From assembly GCF_033115175.1 (NCBI RefSeq), contig NC_084827.1:20764001-20828000 (forward strand): 64,000 nt of DNA, read 5' to 3'. The translations under genes and the position numbers were made by a program. Below the pieces are notes generated by a model, which ran no database searches, was not told the DNA's origin, and worked only from the letters and a program-made list of their open reading frames with translations. Position 1 is the first letter of the stretch, and each line of letters opens with the position of its first letter. This document shows positions 22,290 through 34,466 of the stretch, piece by piece. Source of the stretch: Lepus europaeus (lineage: Eukaryota; Chordata; Mammalia; Lagomorpha; Leporidae).

Positions 22290-24481
22290 ATCTTCCATCT
22301 GCTGGTTCACTCCCCAGACGGCCACAATGGCTGGGGCTGGTCCAGGCCAAAGCCAGGAGCCAAGAGCTTCTTCTGGGTCTCCCACATGGGTGCAGGGGTC
22401 CAAGGACTTGGGCTATCTTTTGCTGCCCTTCCAAAGCTGCCAACAGGGAGTTGGATTGGGAATAGAGCAACTGGAAATGGAACCGGCACCCATATAGGAT
22501 GCTGGCATCACAGGCAGTGACTACTACATACTACACCATGATGCTGGCCCTCCATATCCCCACTTTTCTATCTTTCTCCATTGCACAAGAGATGCCCCTG
22601 TGGACCCTAGGATTCTATTAGTAGGTTTAGAAATCCTTGCTGATCCCAGACACACTTTTCTCTTCTCCACAACTGGCCCTCCCTCTGTGGCTGTGCTGGG
22701 CCCAGGACTTGCCGTAGATGACTGAGATGAACCTTCGAGTCTTTGATCTGAGGCTGACCCAGGCTGGGCAGCGCTGTAGGATGAACCACTCCTCGCCCCT
22801 CAGGGGATTGGAGCCCAGTCCTAGAAGCAGATGTGTGCCCTGTGGGTATAACGTGCCTCCTTCTCCATCACACAGGGCTACAAGGCCTCCGGGGCGCACT
22901 TGCATGTGGAAAGCTGTCTGTGATGAGGGCTGGGTGACTAGGCGGTCTACGTGGGACAAGAAGTGGTGTGTCGATGTCTCCAAGTGGTAGCATCCCTCTT
23001 GGAAATGCAAGAGGAACCCACATTCCTCCAGGCAAGGGATTGTTGCATCTACCCAGATGCGGCCCACTGTAGGGTCAGCCCGGGCATAGGTGTTGCTGGT
23101 GGGGTTGTAGAGGATCACGTGGACATGCAGAGCTGGCCGGGGTGTCCACATGTGGTATGCTGAGAGGACCCGGGAGTTGCAGAACACATCCTCGCCGTTG
23201 GACTCCAGGTAGCGGCCAGAGATGATGCACTGGAGGGTCCACTTGCCATTGCGGTGGAAGCGGAGTAGGAAGCAGCCGTGGTGGCTGCTCCTCGGCCGGC
23301 CATGGCATACAGTGCCATCTGTCTCACACAGCAGGTAGAGGCCCTGCAAGCTCTTCAGCCGTACCACGGCCTGTGTCTCGTGCTCGTTGCTCACCAGGAG
23401 CTCCCAGGTCTGGGGCCATTGTGGGGGAGAAGAGGAAAATCAGTGTTGCCCCGTGACTGCACTGAGGAACCCTGCCACCCTCACCCGGGCCAATCACCTT
23501 CCCTTCCACGTCAGCCCTGGGGTCTCCCAACCAAGAGAGGAGTCAAAAGGTCTCTGGGCCTCTCCACCACTGAAGCCATGGGGAGAGGTTTTGGGTGCTC
23601 ACCTCTTCCAGCAAACAGGCCAGCCCCCTCCCAGCCCCGCCCTTTGATACCTCATTTTCTAAGAAATGTTCTGGCTTGAGTCGCTTTTCCTCATTGCTGC
23701 CTTGGATTGCAGGCTCAGCCAATCATTCCATCCCCAAGGGCTACCAAGCCAACTTGGCTGGAGCAAAACTAAGCTCTTAGAGGCAGGTCCCAGGCTCCAG
23801 GCATGAAGATGGGAGCATCAGATAGTCGAGATGTAACTGGTTTAGCTGCAGTCAATCTTGTTAGGAACAAGAGGACTCTCTCCTGCCCTACTCTGAAACC
23901 ATCCCAGAGGGGCCTAGGGCCTCTAGAAGGAACCCATTCTCAAACCTCAACATAGGCCTTGCACTGACTCCCCTGGTCCAACTTTCCCCAGGTGCCCACA
24001 GTTCTGCCTTCTAGCCTCGGCTCTCCACCTCTCTGTGATGACAAAGCTGCCCTGTGCTGGGGTGCAGGGTAGGGAGCAGCCAGAGCAGGACAAGGCAGCA
24101 AGGTCAAGGTTGAGGCTTGCTCTGTGGAACAGATAGGTTTACAGAGGGCAGTTCAAGCAACGGAGACTGGTGAGCCAAAGCCTGGAAGAAAAAGGTCTTG
24201 GGCTGACAGTGGCAGAGGCAAGGAAAATGATCAGGTTGTGAGTGTAGCTCCACTGCCACACACACACACACACACACACACGAGAGAGAGCTTGGCCATG
24301 CCAAAAATTGGTTCCGGTTCCAGGTTCGTCTTGTTACCTGTCGCCTGCCCAGAGTCTTCGCGGTAGTAGTAACTGAGTTCTTATATGCCTCAGAGGTGAG
24401 ATAAGTTCCTGCCCAGTTGATGAGCCCAACCCTTAGGTCCTCGGCCTTGGGGTGTCTGTGTATCCACTCCACCTTATCCAT
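17619..24481 (-). CDS. FSCN3: Fascin-3 (testis fascin)
   Basis: Actin-bundling protein of the fascin family, known as testis-specific and thought to act in spermatid heads. Six coding exons (transcript order) 24338-24481, 22713-23409, 21879-21997, 19676-19835, 18144-18314, 17619-17824 total 1497 nt, 498 aa, the length I recall for human. The start (MDKVEWIHRHPKAEDLRVGL) has a favourable CCCCATGG context. The protein is a string of four beta-trefoil repeats; GRFLG-type motifs are visible (SNGRFLGIA in exon 4, RGRYGYVGSS in exon 5), and it ends ITKECIWEF. Intron 2 uses a GC donor (TACG then GCAAGT); the flanking frame (VIYD then AEVCAASERL) needs exactly that cut. Residue 273 is Arg where I recall human Gly (KTGRFIS). 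Large introns hold SINEs, an old L1 and a Tigger-like element. Same strand as ARF5, which lies upstream. Confidence 0.95.
18433..18690 (-). mobile_element. Older C-type SINE in FSCN3 intron 5-side flank
   Basis: Diverged reverse copy in the intron between exons 18144-18314 and 19676-19835: 'ccatctgctagttcactgtcc' through 'cctcccagggtctgcattagcaggaagctgg'. Confidence 0.75.
18702..18987 (-). mobile_element. C-SINE in an FSCN3 intron
   Basis: Reverse copy, flanked by cattttaac on both sides (just before 18,702 and just after 18,987), a short target duplication. Confidence 0.88.
19010..19258 (-). mobile_element. MIR-like SINE
   Basis: Reverse MIR layout: 'gaacatctgctatgctccagg', 'atccatgtaacaactccatgaag', 'cagtgaaactgaggctcagagagg'. 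Confidence 0.65.
19265..19602 (-). mobile_element. C-SINE in an FSCN3 intron
   Basis: Full-length reverse copy with T-rich tail and the head 'ctgctacaccacaaccctggcccc'. It ends less than 100 bases before the 3' end of FSCN3 exon 4. Confidence 0.88.
20055..21294 (+). mobile_element. Old L1 (L1M-type) 3' region in FSCN3 intron 3
   Basis: The order of words follows a mammalian L1M 3' end on +: 'aaattggacttttgaaac', 'tctcaaaagacgccattgag', 'aactcctactaatcaatc', 'aaatgcaaattaaagtca', 'aacaactttattcataacaatagcc', 'gtatgcatttgtcaaaatgc'. It is diverged, and its frames are broken throughout. A (CA)n tract is inserted at 20,266-20,285. Confidence 0.75.
21295..21645. mobile_element. Tigger/MER2-like DNA transposon, both ends present
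   Basis: A 351-bp element starting CAGTCATCACCTGATATCC and ending GAGGGCCAACTG, bounded on both sides by TA, the target duplication of Tc1/mariner-Tigger elements. Internal words (ccatggatgctcaagtccctt, tgttatactgcattgtttagggaata) match the MER2-type non-autonomous element as I remember it. It sits at the end of the old L1. Confidence 0.75.
22181..22550 (-). mobile_element. C-SINE in FSCN3 intron 2
   Basis: Full reverse copy with T-rich tail, expanded GA tract (22,230-22,290), and head 'ctacaccatgatgctggccc'. It lies within the GC-AG intron. Confidence 0.88.
24257..24281 (+). repeat. (CA)n microsatellite in FSCN3 intron 1
   Basis: Twelve CA units just downstream (in FSCN3 sense) of exon 1. 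Confidence 0.9.
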
Positions 24482-25620
24482 GGGGCCAGCCCCACGGGTG
24501 AGGTCGCTGTCCAGCCCAGCCTTCCCCCCAGTGTTGAGGTTTCACAGGCCATAGGGCCTGGAATAAGGCCTAGAGTACCCACCAGAAGACGTCCCCAGGG
24601 GGAACTTCCCAAGCAGGGGCTGGCCTGGGGCCTGGCACCTCTGTGACCCGGGGGCATTGTGACTGTGAGGGCTGCCTCTTGTCCCAAGAAAAGGCGCTGG
24701 TCCAGCAACATCAGTCCATGACCCAGGGAAAGAGGGTCCAGAGCCTCCAGTATTTGTCCCCTATGCCACTCTGGGCACTGAGGTAGGCTGAGCTAAGACC
24801 ATGAATGAGAACTGTAACCTGTGACACTAGGCAGGTCCCTCCTTTTCCTTACCTCTTTCTCCTGCTAATAGCAGGATAGAAATCAACCTCTTTCCCCCCT
24901 AAGAAGTGGGTTCTGTTGGCTCCCTTGTAGCTCAGGTATTTTTTAAAATTCAAGATATCCAGGAAATATCTATCAGCCATTATGGCCCTTGAGGGGATGA
25001 GGTTAAAATGTCTCAGAAGTCGCTTTGTGGAGAGTGGGGAAACCTTAGCTGGAGGATTGATGGGTTCAGGCTGATGAGGAGGGGCTGGCTCAGGATCAGG
25101 GCGAGGGTCTTGGTGGCGAGAAGACCCTCCTCCCCAGGCCCAGAGGCACTGCTGCTGGGCAGGACAGGCACCTGCTGGACAGCCGGAGCTGCCAGCCTCT
25201 CCTCGCCCACGTAGCCCATGTGTAATTGCTTCTGGGACTCTCCCCCTGCAAAGCTCACAACGGAAACCCAGTCCAGAACTTGGGGAAACGGACACCAGGA
25301 AGGCAGAAGAGAGAAAGGCAAAAAAGAAATGGTGGTGGAGATGATGGGTTTAAGTTTGCTGAGAGTCAATGGGAAGCGGATAGAGCCAACCCCATTTGGA
25401 GAACAGCCCACAACCCTGGTTCCTTGCAATCGCTTTCCCTTTCACCATAGCTGGGAGTCTCCCCAGGTAGAAAGTCCCAGAGGTGTGAAGCAGGGGGCCT
25501 GCAATCCCCAGTTGCCACCAGTATTTTGTAAAAGAAGGCTAACAGACTAGTAGTGCTGGAATCATCTGGGTAATTACATTTTTTTTGACATTTAAAAAAT
25601 ACACTTGCCATGAGCCTTTC
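24482..25620. other. FSCN3 upstream region
   Basis: Unique sequence before the FSCN3 start codon. It should contain the FSCN3 5' UTR and promoter, but no TATA box or CpG island stands out. No other gene recognised. Confidence 0.35.
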
Positions 25621-26075
25621 TAAAAAGCTTTATTTATTTATTTGAAAGGCAGAGTGACAGAGAAGGAGAGCCAGTGAGACAGACTTATCTTCCACCTGCT
25701 GCTTCATTCTCCAAATGTCCACAACAGTTGGGGCTGGACCAGGCTGAAGCCATGAACCTAGAACTCCATCTAGGTCTCCCATGCAGATGGCATGGACCCA
25801 AGTACTTGGCCGTCATCTGTTGCGTTCCCAGGCACATTGGCAGGAAGCTGGATTGGAAGCAGAGTAACAGGACTCAAACCAGCTCTCCCATATGTGATGC
25901 ACGGTTCGTCCTCCAAATGCTCACAACTAGGACAGGGCCAGGCTGAAGCCAGGAACAAGGAACTCAATTCAGGTCTCCTCAATTCAGGGACTCAACTATT
26001 TGAGCCATCACTATTGCCTCCCAGGGTCTGTGTAGCAACAAGCTGAAATTGTGGACATACAGCACCCACTCCTCC
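25621..26075 (-). mobile_element. Two adjoining C-type SINE fragments
   Basis: A reverse copy (about 25,621-25,900, 'ttatttatttatttgaaaggcagag' onward) runs into a second, older fragment (about 25,905-26,075, 'ccaaatgctcacaactagg' to 'cctcccagggtctgtgtagcaac'). Confidence 0.7.
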
Positions 26076-26089
26076 TTGGGTAATTGCTT

Positions 26090-26418
26090 TAAAAAGATTT
26101 ATTTGAAAGGCAGAGTTACAGTGAAAGATGGACACACACACACACACACACAGGTATCTCCCATCCACTGGTTCACTCCCCAAATGGCCACAATAGCCAA
26201 TGCTGGGCCAGAGTGAGCCAAAGCCAGGAATGTGGAACTCCATCTGCTTCTCCCATGTGGGAGGCAGGAGCCCAAGCAGTTGGGCTGTCTTCTACTGTTT
26301 TTCCCAGGTGCATTAGCAGGGAGCTGGATTAGAAGTGGAGAAGCTGGGACTTTAACTGGTTGCTCATATGGGATTCCAGCACTGCAGGTGGTGGTTTAAC
26401 CTGCTGTACACCAGCCCC
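26090..26418 (-). mobile_element. C-SINE
   Basis: Reverse copy in which the usual GA run is replaced by a (CA)n tract (26,133-26,151). Head 'ttaacctgctgtacaccagccccc'. Confidence 0.85.
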
Positions 26419-26446
26419 CTCTTGAGTAATTTTCAAGATTCATGTT

Positions 26447-26780
26447 TTCTGGGCTGGTATTGTGGCATAGTAGGCTAAGCCTCTACCTGCACTGCCAACA
26501 TCCTACATGGGCGCTGGTTCATGTCCTGGCTGCTGCACTTCTAATCCAGCTCTCTGCTATGGCCTGGGAAAGCAGTAGAAGAGGGTCCAAGTCCTTGGGC
26601 TCCTGCACCCACATGGGAGACCTGAAAGAAGCTCCTGGCTTCAGATTGGTCTAGCTCCAGCCATTGTGTCCATTTGGGGAGTGAACCAGCAGATGGGAAG
26701 ACTTCTCTCTAAGTCTCTCCCTGTCTGTTTGTAAATCTGCCTCTCAAATTAAAAAAAAAAAAAGAAAGAAAGAAAAAAAA
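26447..26780 (+). mobile_element. C-SINE with 12-bp target duplication
   Basis: Opens 'tctgggctggtattgtggc' and ends in a long A-rich tail. The word aagattcatgtt flanks it at 26,435-26,446 and 26,781-26,792. Confidence 0.92.
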
Positions 26781-26925
26781 AAGATTCATGTTGTTGTTGG
26801 GTCTCATACCAGTCCTGACAAATCCCCTTTTCTGAGGTGTGCTTCAGGACCTGTATATTTAATGTACATTTTCTTCCCCTGAAGTTTAATGTGCAAAAAA
26901 AGCAGTCATTAAGAACTACCATTCT

Positions 26926-27249
26926 GGGGGCCGGCACTGTGGCTCACTTGGTTAATCCTCCGCCTGCGGCACCGGCATCCCATATGGGCGTTGGCTCTAG
27001 TCCTGGTTGCTCCTCTTCCAGTCCAGCTCTCTGCTGTGGCCTGGGAGGGCAGTGGAGGATGGCCCAAGAGCTTGGGCCCCTGCACCCGCATGGGAGACCA
27101 GGCAGAAGCACCTGGCTCCCGGCTTTGGATTGGCATAGCGCCGGCCGTAGCGGCCATTTGGGGAGTGAACCAACGGAAAGAAGACCTTTCTCTCTGTCTC
27201 TCTCTCTCACTAAAACTCTACCTGTCAAATAAATAAATAAATAAAGAAC
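26926..27249 (+). mobile_element. Young C-SINE with 13-bp target duplication
   Basis: Near-consensus head 'gggggccggcactgtggctcac' and an (AAATA)n tail. Flanks gaactaccattct and gaactaccactct differ by one base. Confidence 0.92.
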
Positions 27250-27556
27250 GAACTACCACTCTAAGTAGCTAGCAGAAGGATGGGAAGTAGAGGTATGTGT
27301 TTTAAGCAACCATGAAGGTAGATCTTCGTGCCCTCAGCAAAGGCTTCTGGGTATTGGAGAGGCAATGAGATTTCCTCCACTCACTACCCTACAGTATTCC
27401 TGTCCAAGAATAAGGGGAGAGAAGTTAGGTCAGACAAGGGTGTGTGGGTATACGGGGCTTGTTGTGGCTTTGAAACTCCTTTGAGGCCGCTCTGCACCCA
27501 GTAATCCAGCTCCCGCTCCTAGACTACAGACAACACCACATACAAACCACAGCAAA

Positions 27557-27562
27557 TTTATT
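27557..27562 (-). terminator. ARF5 poly(A) signal AATAAA
   Basis: AATAAA on the - strand about 400 bases past the ARF5 stop codon. The 3' UTR between carries a T-rich TTTTG repeat (+ strand 27,640-27,685). Confidence 0.7.
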
Positions 27563-27965
27563 ACTCAATATCCAGTGCCACATCATAGCACCACCCGGAG
27601 CCCTCACCTTCCCCCTCAACCTGGCCCCAAGAGTACACCCAAAACAGAAACAAAACAAAACAAAACAAACAAACAAAAACAAAAGTAAACCCAGATCCCT
27701 GCTCCTCCTTTGGAAGAGGGGGCCTTGGCCAGGAAGCTCTTCCCCAGGCCCAAGCAGGCAGGAGAGGGGACCCCTCTGTGCCCGGAGAGCGAGGCTCCAG
27801 GCTCCGACGACAGAGAGAACATGCAGGCAGGAGCAGGAACAAGGGGCCTGTGTCTGTGGGGGAGGAAAGAGGGAGGGAAGGGCACTGCCTGAGGAGTCCG
27901 GGAGTCTGGTCACCCCGGGGATGCACGCGGGAGCTTCTGGGAAGCAGGGGCCTGCCCCTGGCTGG

Positions 27966-30720
<2,755 letters not shown>

Positions 30721-30990
30721 GCTGAGGGATTTTGCGCGTGGTAGGTGGTTTGGAAGCCGTGGGAGGAGCGCACGGGAGTGGACGAGGAAGTTGCCCAAGC
30801 GCCAGCCCTAAACCTGCTTCACACCTCCGCAGTCCGTAGAACCCGTGGATGCGTCCCGGTCTTAGCCAGGCTCTCCCGGGCCACTGGAGGACTCTACCTT
30901 CGGCACAGCCCTCCCCCGGAACACTGCCTCGCCGTCTGGGACCAGGCGGCCTCTATCTGCGGACTTGGATCATGAATGCACACCCCCTCA

Positions 30991-31007
30991 CCCCCCCCCG
31001 GGGGGGG
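30991..31007 (+). repeat. C9-G8 palindrome
   Basis: Nine C followed directly by eight G, extended by TCA and TGTGTGTGA flanks: a near-perfect hairpin-forming inverted repeat upstream of ARF5. Confidence 0.75.
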
Positions 31008-31484
31008 TGTGTGTGAAGACCTTGCCTCCCTAGACCCTAACAGCTTCCTATGTAGTTTTCCCTCTCGTTTTAGCATCTGAGGACAACAGTAAGCCAGGAG
31101 TTAATGAACTTCTTCCGTGGTGGGGCTGGGTCAGTGCCAGACAGGTGCTTGTGGGGTTGAACTGGGCTGATAGGTTGCTCAGCGGAGCAAGGGCAGACGT
31201 TTCGGCTGTTGGGTGTCTACACTGTTTCAGGGCGTAGTTCAAATCCCAGTTCTTCTAGTTTTCAGGATTTGGCTTCAATGATCCTTATCATTTTCTTTAT
31301 AGAAGGAGACTTGCATTTGTCCTAATTAATGGTTGTCCTAACAAACAGGAGATAATATAACTGATGGCTTTGTGCAGCGCAGGCTGGATCTGATCAGATC
31401 TCCCTGGGCTGTCCTGGCTTGACCTTGAACCTGTAATGAGAACAGACTTTGGGAACCAGGTATCAGTGAGTGCATGACCATTTT

Positions 31485-31613
31485 TTCCCCCCACTGCTTT
31501 CCCAGGCCATAGCAGAGAGCTAGATCAGAAGAGGAGCAGCTGGGACTAGAACCAGCACGCATATGGGACCCTGCAGGTGGAGGCTTAGCCCACTAAGCCA
31601 CAGCACTGGCCCC
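31485..31613 (-). mobile_element. C-SINE, short fragment
   Basis: Only the head half is present ('cactgctttcccaggccatagcag' to 'aagccacagcactggcccc'), flanked by tgaccattttt and tgaccgttttt. Confidence 0.85.
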
Positions 31614-31839
31614 GTGACCGTTTTTTATGACTTACATTCCTAAGAAGGCTTTTCCAAGGTTGAAAAGCACATTTAAAAGAGGCCCAATGTAATAACAACT
31701 GGTGGGCGCCAGTTCCAGGTCTTTAGCTCTTTAATCATCTTTCTCTGCCTCTCTTTTGTCACTGCTCTGTGTCATTATCACCTCTTCCCCATGAAAGCCT
31801 CTTCACACTGTCATGGGAGTCTTTTAATGTTTTCAGAGA

Positions 31840-32181
31840 AAGATTTATTTTTAGTTACTTGAAAGGCATAGTAAAGGGGGGAGAAGTGGGAGGGAAGGAG
31901 GGAGAGGGAGGGAGGGAGGGAGAAAGAGAGAGATCTCCCATCTGTTGGTTCACTTCCCAAATGGCTGCAATGGCTGGGGCTGGGCCAGGACAAAGCTAGG
32001 AGAACTCCATCTGGTGGGTGGCAGGGGCCTAGGTACTTGGGCCATCTTCCACTCTGCTTTTCCCAGGCACATTAGCAGGCAGCTGGATTGGAAGTGGAGC
32101 AGCCAGGACTGTAATCAGCACTCATGTGGGATGCCGGCACTGCAGACGGCTGCTTAGCCCAACGTCCCACCAGGCTGGCCC
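31840..32181 (-). mobile_element. C-SINE
   Basis: Reverse copy with a GGGA/GA-rich tract (31,877-31,932) and a decayed head 'cgtcccaccaggctggccc'. Confidence 0.82.
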
Positions 32182-32579
32182 TATCATAGGAGTCTTGATA
32201 ATGCCTTGCTCTTCAGCTTAAAGTCCTCTCATTTACTACCACCTATGATAAAATCTAAATGCCTTTGGCTGGGTTGTCACCTACTGTTGTCACCTCCACA
32301 TGTCCTCAGCTACTGCCTTGAAGATGACTCTTCAAGGTGAGTCAGACTCTGATACCCCAGAGCTCGATGGAACGTTCCCACCTGCCCCAAGTGCTGGTTT
32401 CCCTTGTCTCTGCTTGTCTTTCAAATTCCAGAGTGTTTTCCCTGAGAGCCCTCTGTGCATTCCCTAGATAGGGCTCTCGTCTCTTACCTTGCATTTTGAA
32501 TATACCCACTCATACTGGTATGATAACAGGACTTCTTTGCGTGTCTGTTTTCTCACTCGATTTTGAGTTCCTTTTTAAC
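32182..32579. other. Gene-free spacer, possibly old L2
   Basis: Phrases such as 'gcttaaagtcctctcatttac' and 'ctgataccccagagc' suggest a decayed L2 fragment. Low certainty. No gene. Confidence 0.3.
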
Positions 32580-33152
32580 TTTTTTTTTTTAAGATTTATT
32601 TTATTTGAAAGAGTTACAGGGGCCGGCGCTGTGGCTCACTAGGTTAATCCTCTGCCTGCGGTGCCGGCATCCCATATGGGCGCCGGTTCTAGTCCCGGTT
32701 GCTCTTCTTCCAGTCCAGCTCTCTGCTGTGGCCTGGGGAAGCAGTGGAGGATGGCTCAGGTGCTTGAGCCCCTGCACCCGCGTGGGAGACCAGGAAGAAG
32801 CACCTGGATCCTGGCTTTGGATGGGTACAGCTCCGTCCATCGCGGCCATTTGGGGAGTGAACCAATGGAAGAAAGACATTTCTGTCTCTCTTTCACTGTC
32901 TGTAATTCTATCTGTCAAATTAAAAAAAAAAAAAAAGAGAGGCAGAGACAAGGAGAGAGAAGTCTTCTATCCACTGGTTCACTCCCCACATGGTTGCAAT
33001 GGCTGGAGCTGGGCTGATGAGAAGCCAGGAGCCAGGAACTTTTCCTGGGTCTCCCACGTGAGTGCAGGCACATTAGCAGGGAGCTGGATCTCAAGTGGAG
33101 CAGCCAGGATTCTAATGGGCAGCTGCACCTGCTATGCCACAGCGCCAGCCCT
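32580..33152 (-). mobile_element. C-SINE split by a younger C-SINE
   Basis: The T-rich tail and 'ttattttatttgaaagagttacag' (32,580-32,619) are separated from the rest of the body (32,937-33,152) by a forward copy. Rejoining across the gap restores the usual reading order of the repeat. Confidence 0.88.
32620..32936 (+). mobile_element. Young C-SINE nested in an older one
   Basis: Near-consensus 'ggggccggcgctgtggctcactagg' head, CT run and A14 tail, inserted in opposite orientation in the older copy. Confidence 0.92.
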
Positions 33153-33239
33153 TACTTTACCTCTGTGCCTTATGTCCCATCTGTAAAACAGTGCTAATGT
33201 ATCTCCTGAGCAGAATTTGCTGAAGAATAAATAGCAAAA

Positions 33240-33558
33240 TCCTGCTTCCTGCCTTCCTTCCTTCGGAAGGCAAATTGACCTAGAGGGAGAGACAGAGAAG
33301 GGAAATATTCTTCCATCTGCTGGTTCACTCCCCAAATGCCTGCAACAGCCAGGAACCAGTCAGGCCAAAGCCAGGAGCCAGGAACTCTTATCCAGGTCTC
33401 AGGGACCCAGCGACCTGGGCTACCTTCTGCTGCCTCCCAGAAGGGCATTAGCAGGAAAGAGGGTGGTAAGCGAAGAGGCGGGGACTCAACCTGCACTCAC
33501 ATAGTGGATGCGGGGATCCCAAGCGGCCGCTTAAGCTTCTGTGCCCCAATGCCCGCCC
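33240..33558 (-). mobile_element. C-type SINE, older
   Basis: Diverged reverse copy: 'cttccatctgctggttcactccccaaatgcctgc' to 'tgtgccccaatgcccgcccc'. Confidence 0.82.
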
Positions 33559-34099
33559 CTAAATAACAATTTTCTTGTGAGGTTCCTGGCGTATAGTTCG
33601 CATTCAGGATGAACCTCATGGCTGCAGGGTGTCCTCTATCAATACTGTTGACTAAACTCAACGGAACTATGGTAAGGTGCCAATACATTCCATAGGCCAA
33701 CTAGGTGCCAAGTACCGTGTTAGGAAGGGCTGCAGCGTTCGTAGCCCTAACGGGAACATTTATTGTTGGCCTTTAGGGACACAGGTCCTGAGCCCCAAGT
33801 CCTTGTGGCTGGACGCATGGGTCACTGGAGTGTTTGTTAAGAATGCAGTGCAACGTCGCCCCCTGTCGGTCGCGGATCGCAGCCCAAGGGCAAACCAACT
33901 GCACTCGCGGGTCCTCAGCTTCCTTTCCTTCGCTCTCCGCAAGCCCCGGCCCCCGCGGTTCCCGTCTCCCACCCGCAGTTAAAGGAGCCCCGCCCACCTC
34001 ACGGCCGGTAGGGGCGGAGCCTAGGGCGACGCGCTGGCGTCACTTCCTGCGGACCCGGAAGCTCTGTGGTCCGCCGGTTGCGGTAGTTAGGAAGTCGAG

Positions 34100-34120
34100 A
34101 TGGAGCCACCCGAGGTCTAA
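34100..34120 (+). CDS. Upstream ORF 1 in the GCC1 leader (MEPPEV)
   Basis: Six codons plus stop. The start has G at -3 and G at +4, a strong initiation context. It lies 38 bases past the second ETS site, so it should be in the mRNA if transcription starts there. It could reduce initiation at the GCC1 start. Translation is not shown. Confidence 0.4.
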   Translation: MEPPEV

Positions 34121-34166
34121 ACCTGTAGCCAACCGTGGGCCGAGGGGGCCGGCCGGGGCCGGGCCG

Positions 34167-34211
34167 ATGAGGCCCGGAGGAGCGGAGAGGGCGGAGCAGC
34201 TTCGAGGCTAG
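34167..34211 (+). CDS. Upstream ORF 2 in the GCC1 leader
   Basis: Fourteen codons (MRPGGAERAEQLRG) plus stop, ending about 255 bases before the GCC1 start codon. The context is weaker at -3 (C), with A at +4. Confidence 0.35.
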   Translation: MRPGGAERAEQLRG

Positions 34212-34466
34212 CGCGGGCGCTCCCTGGCCGGGAGCTCCTGTCGCGCCAGCGTCGCCCCGCCTCCAGGACCGGACCCGCTCCCGCCCCCCTGGCCTCTGTC
34301 CGGCTGCCCCGCCACCCCGCATCCGGGCTTGGACACCTCTGTGGAGCAGCTGTGCGGCCGCGACGGGACAACCTTTTCCTCGTCGCCTGCTGGCTCCGCC
34401 CGCGTCGTCGCGTCGCTCTCCTGGACTGCTGGAACGCTGACGTGGAGCAGCTCGGTCACAGCCCCC

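Noticed and set aside
34329-34466. In-frame extension upstream of the GCC1 start
   Set aside because: There is no ATG in the extension. The family start MEKFGMNFGGG is at 34,467 and the extended residues look like translated leader.
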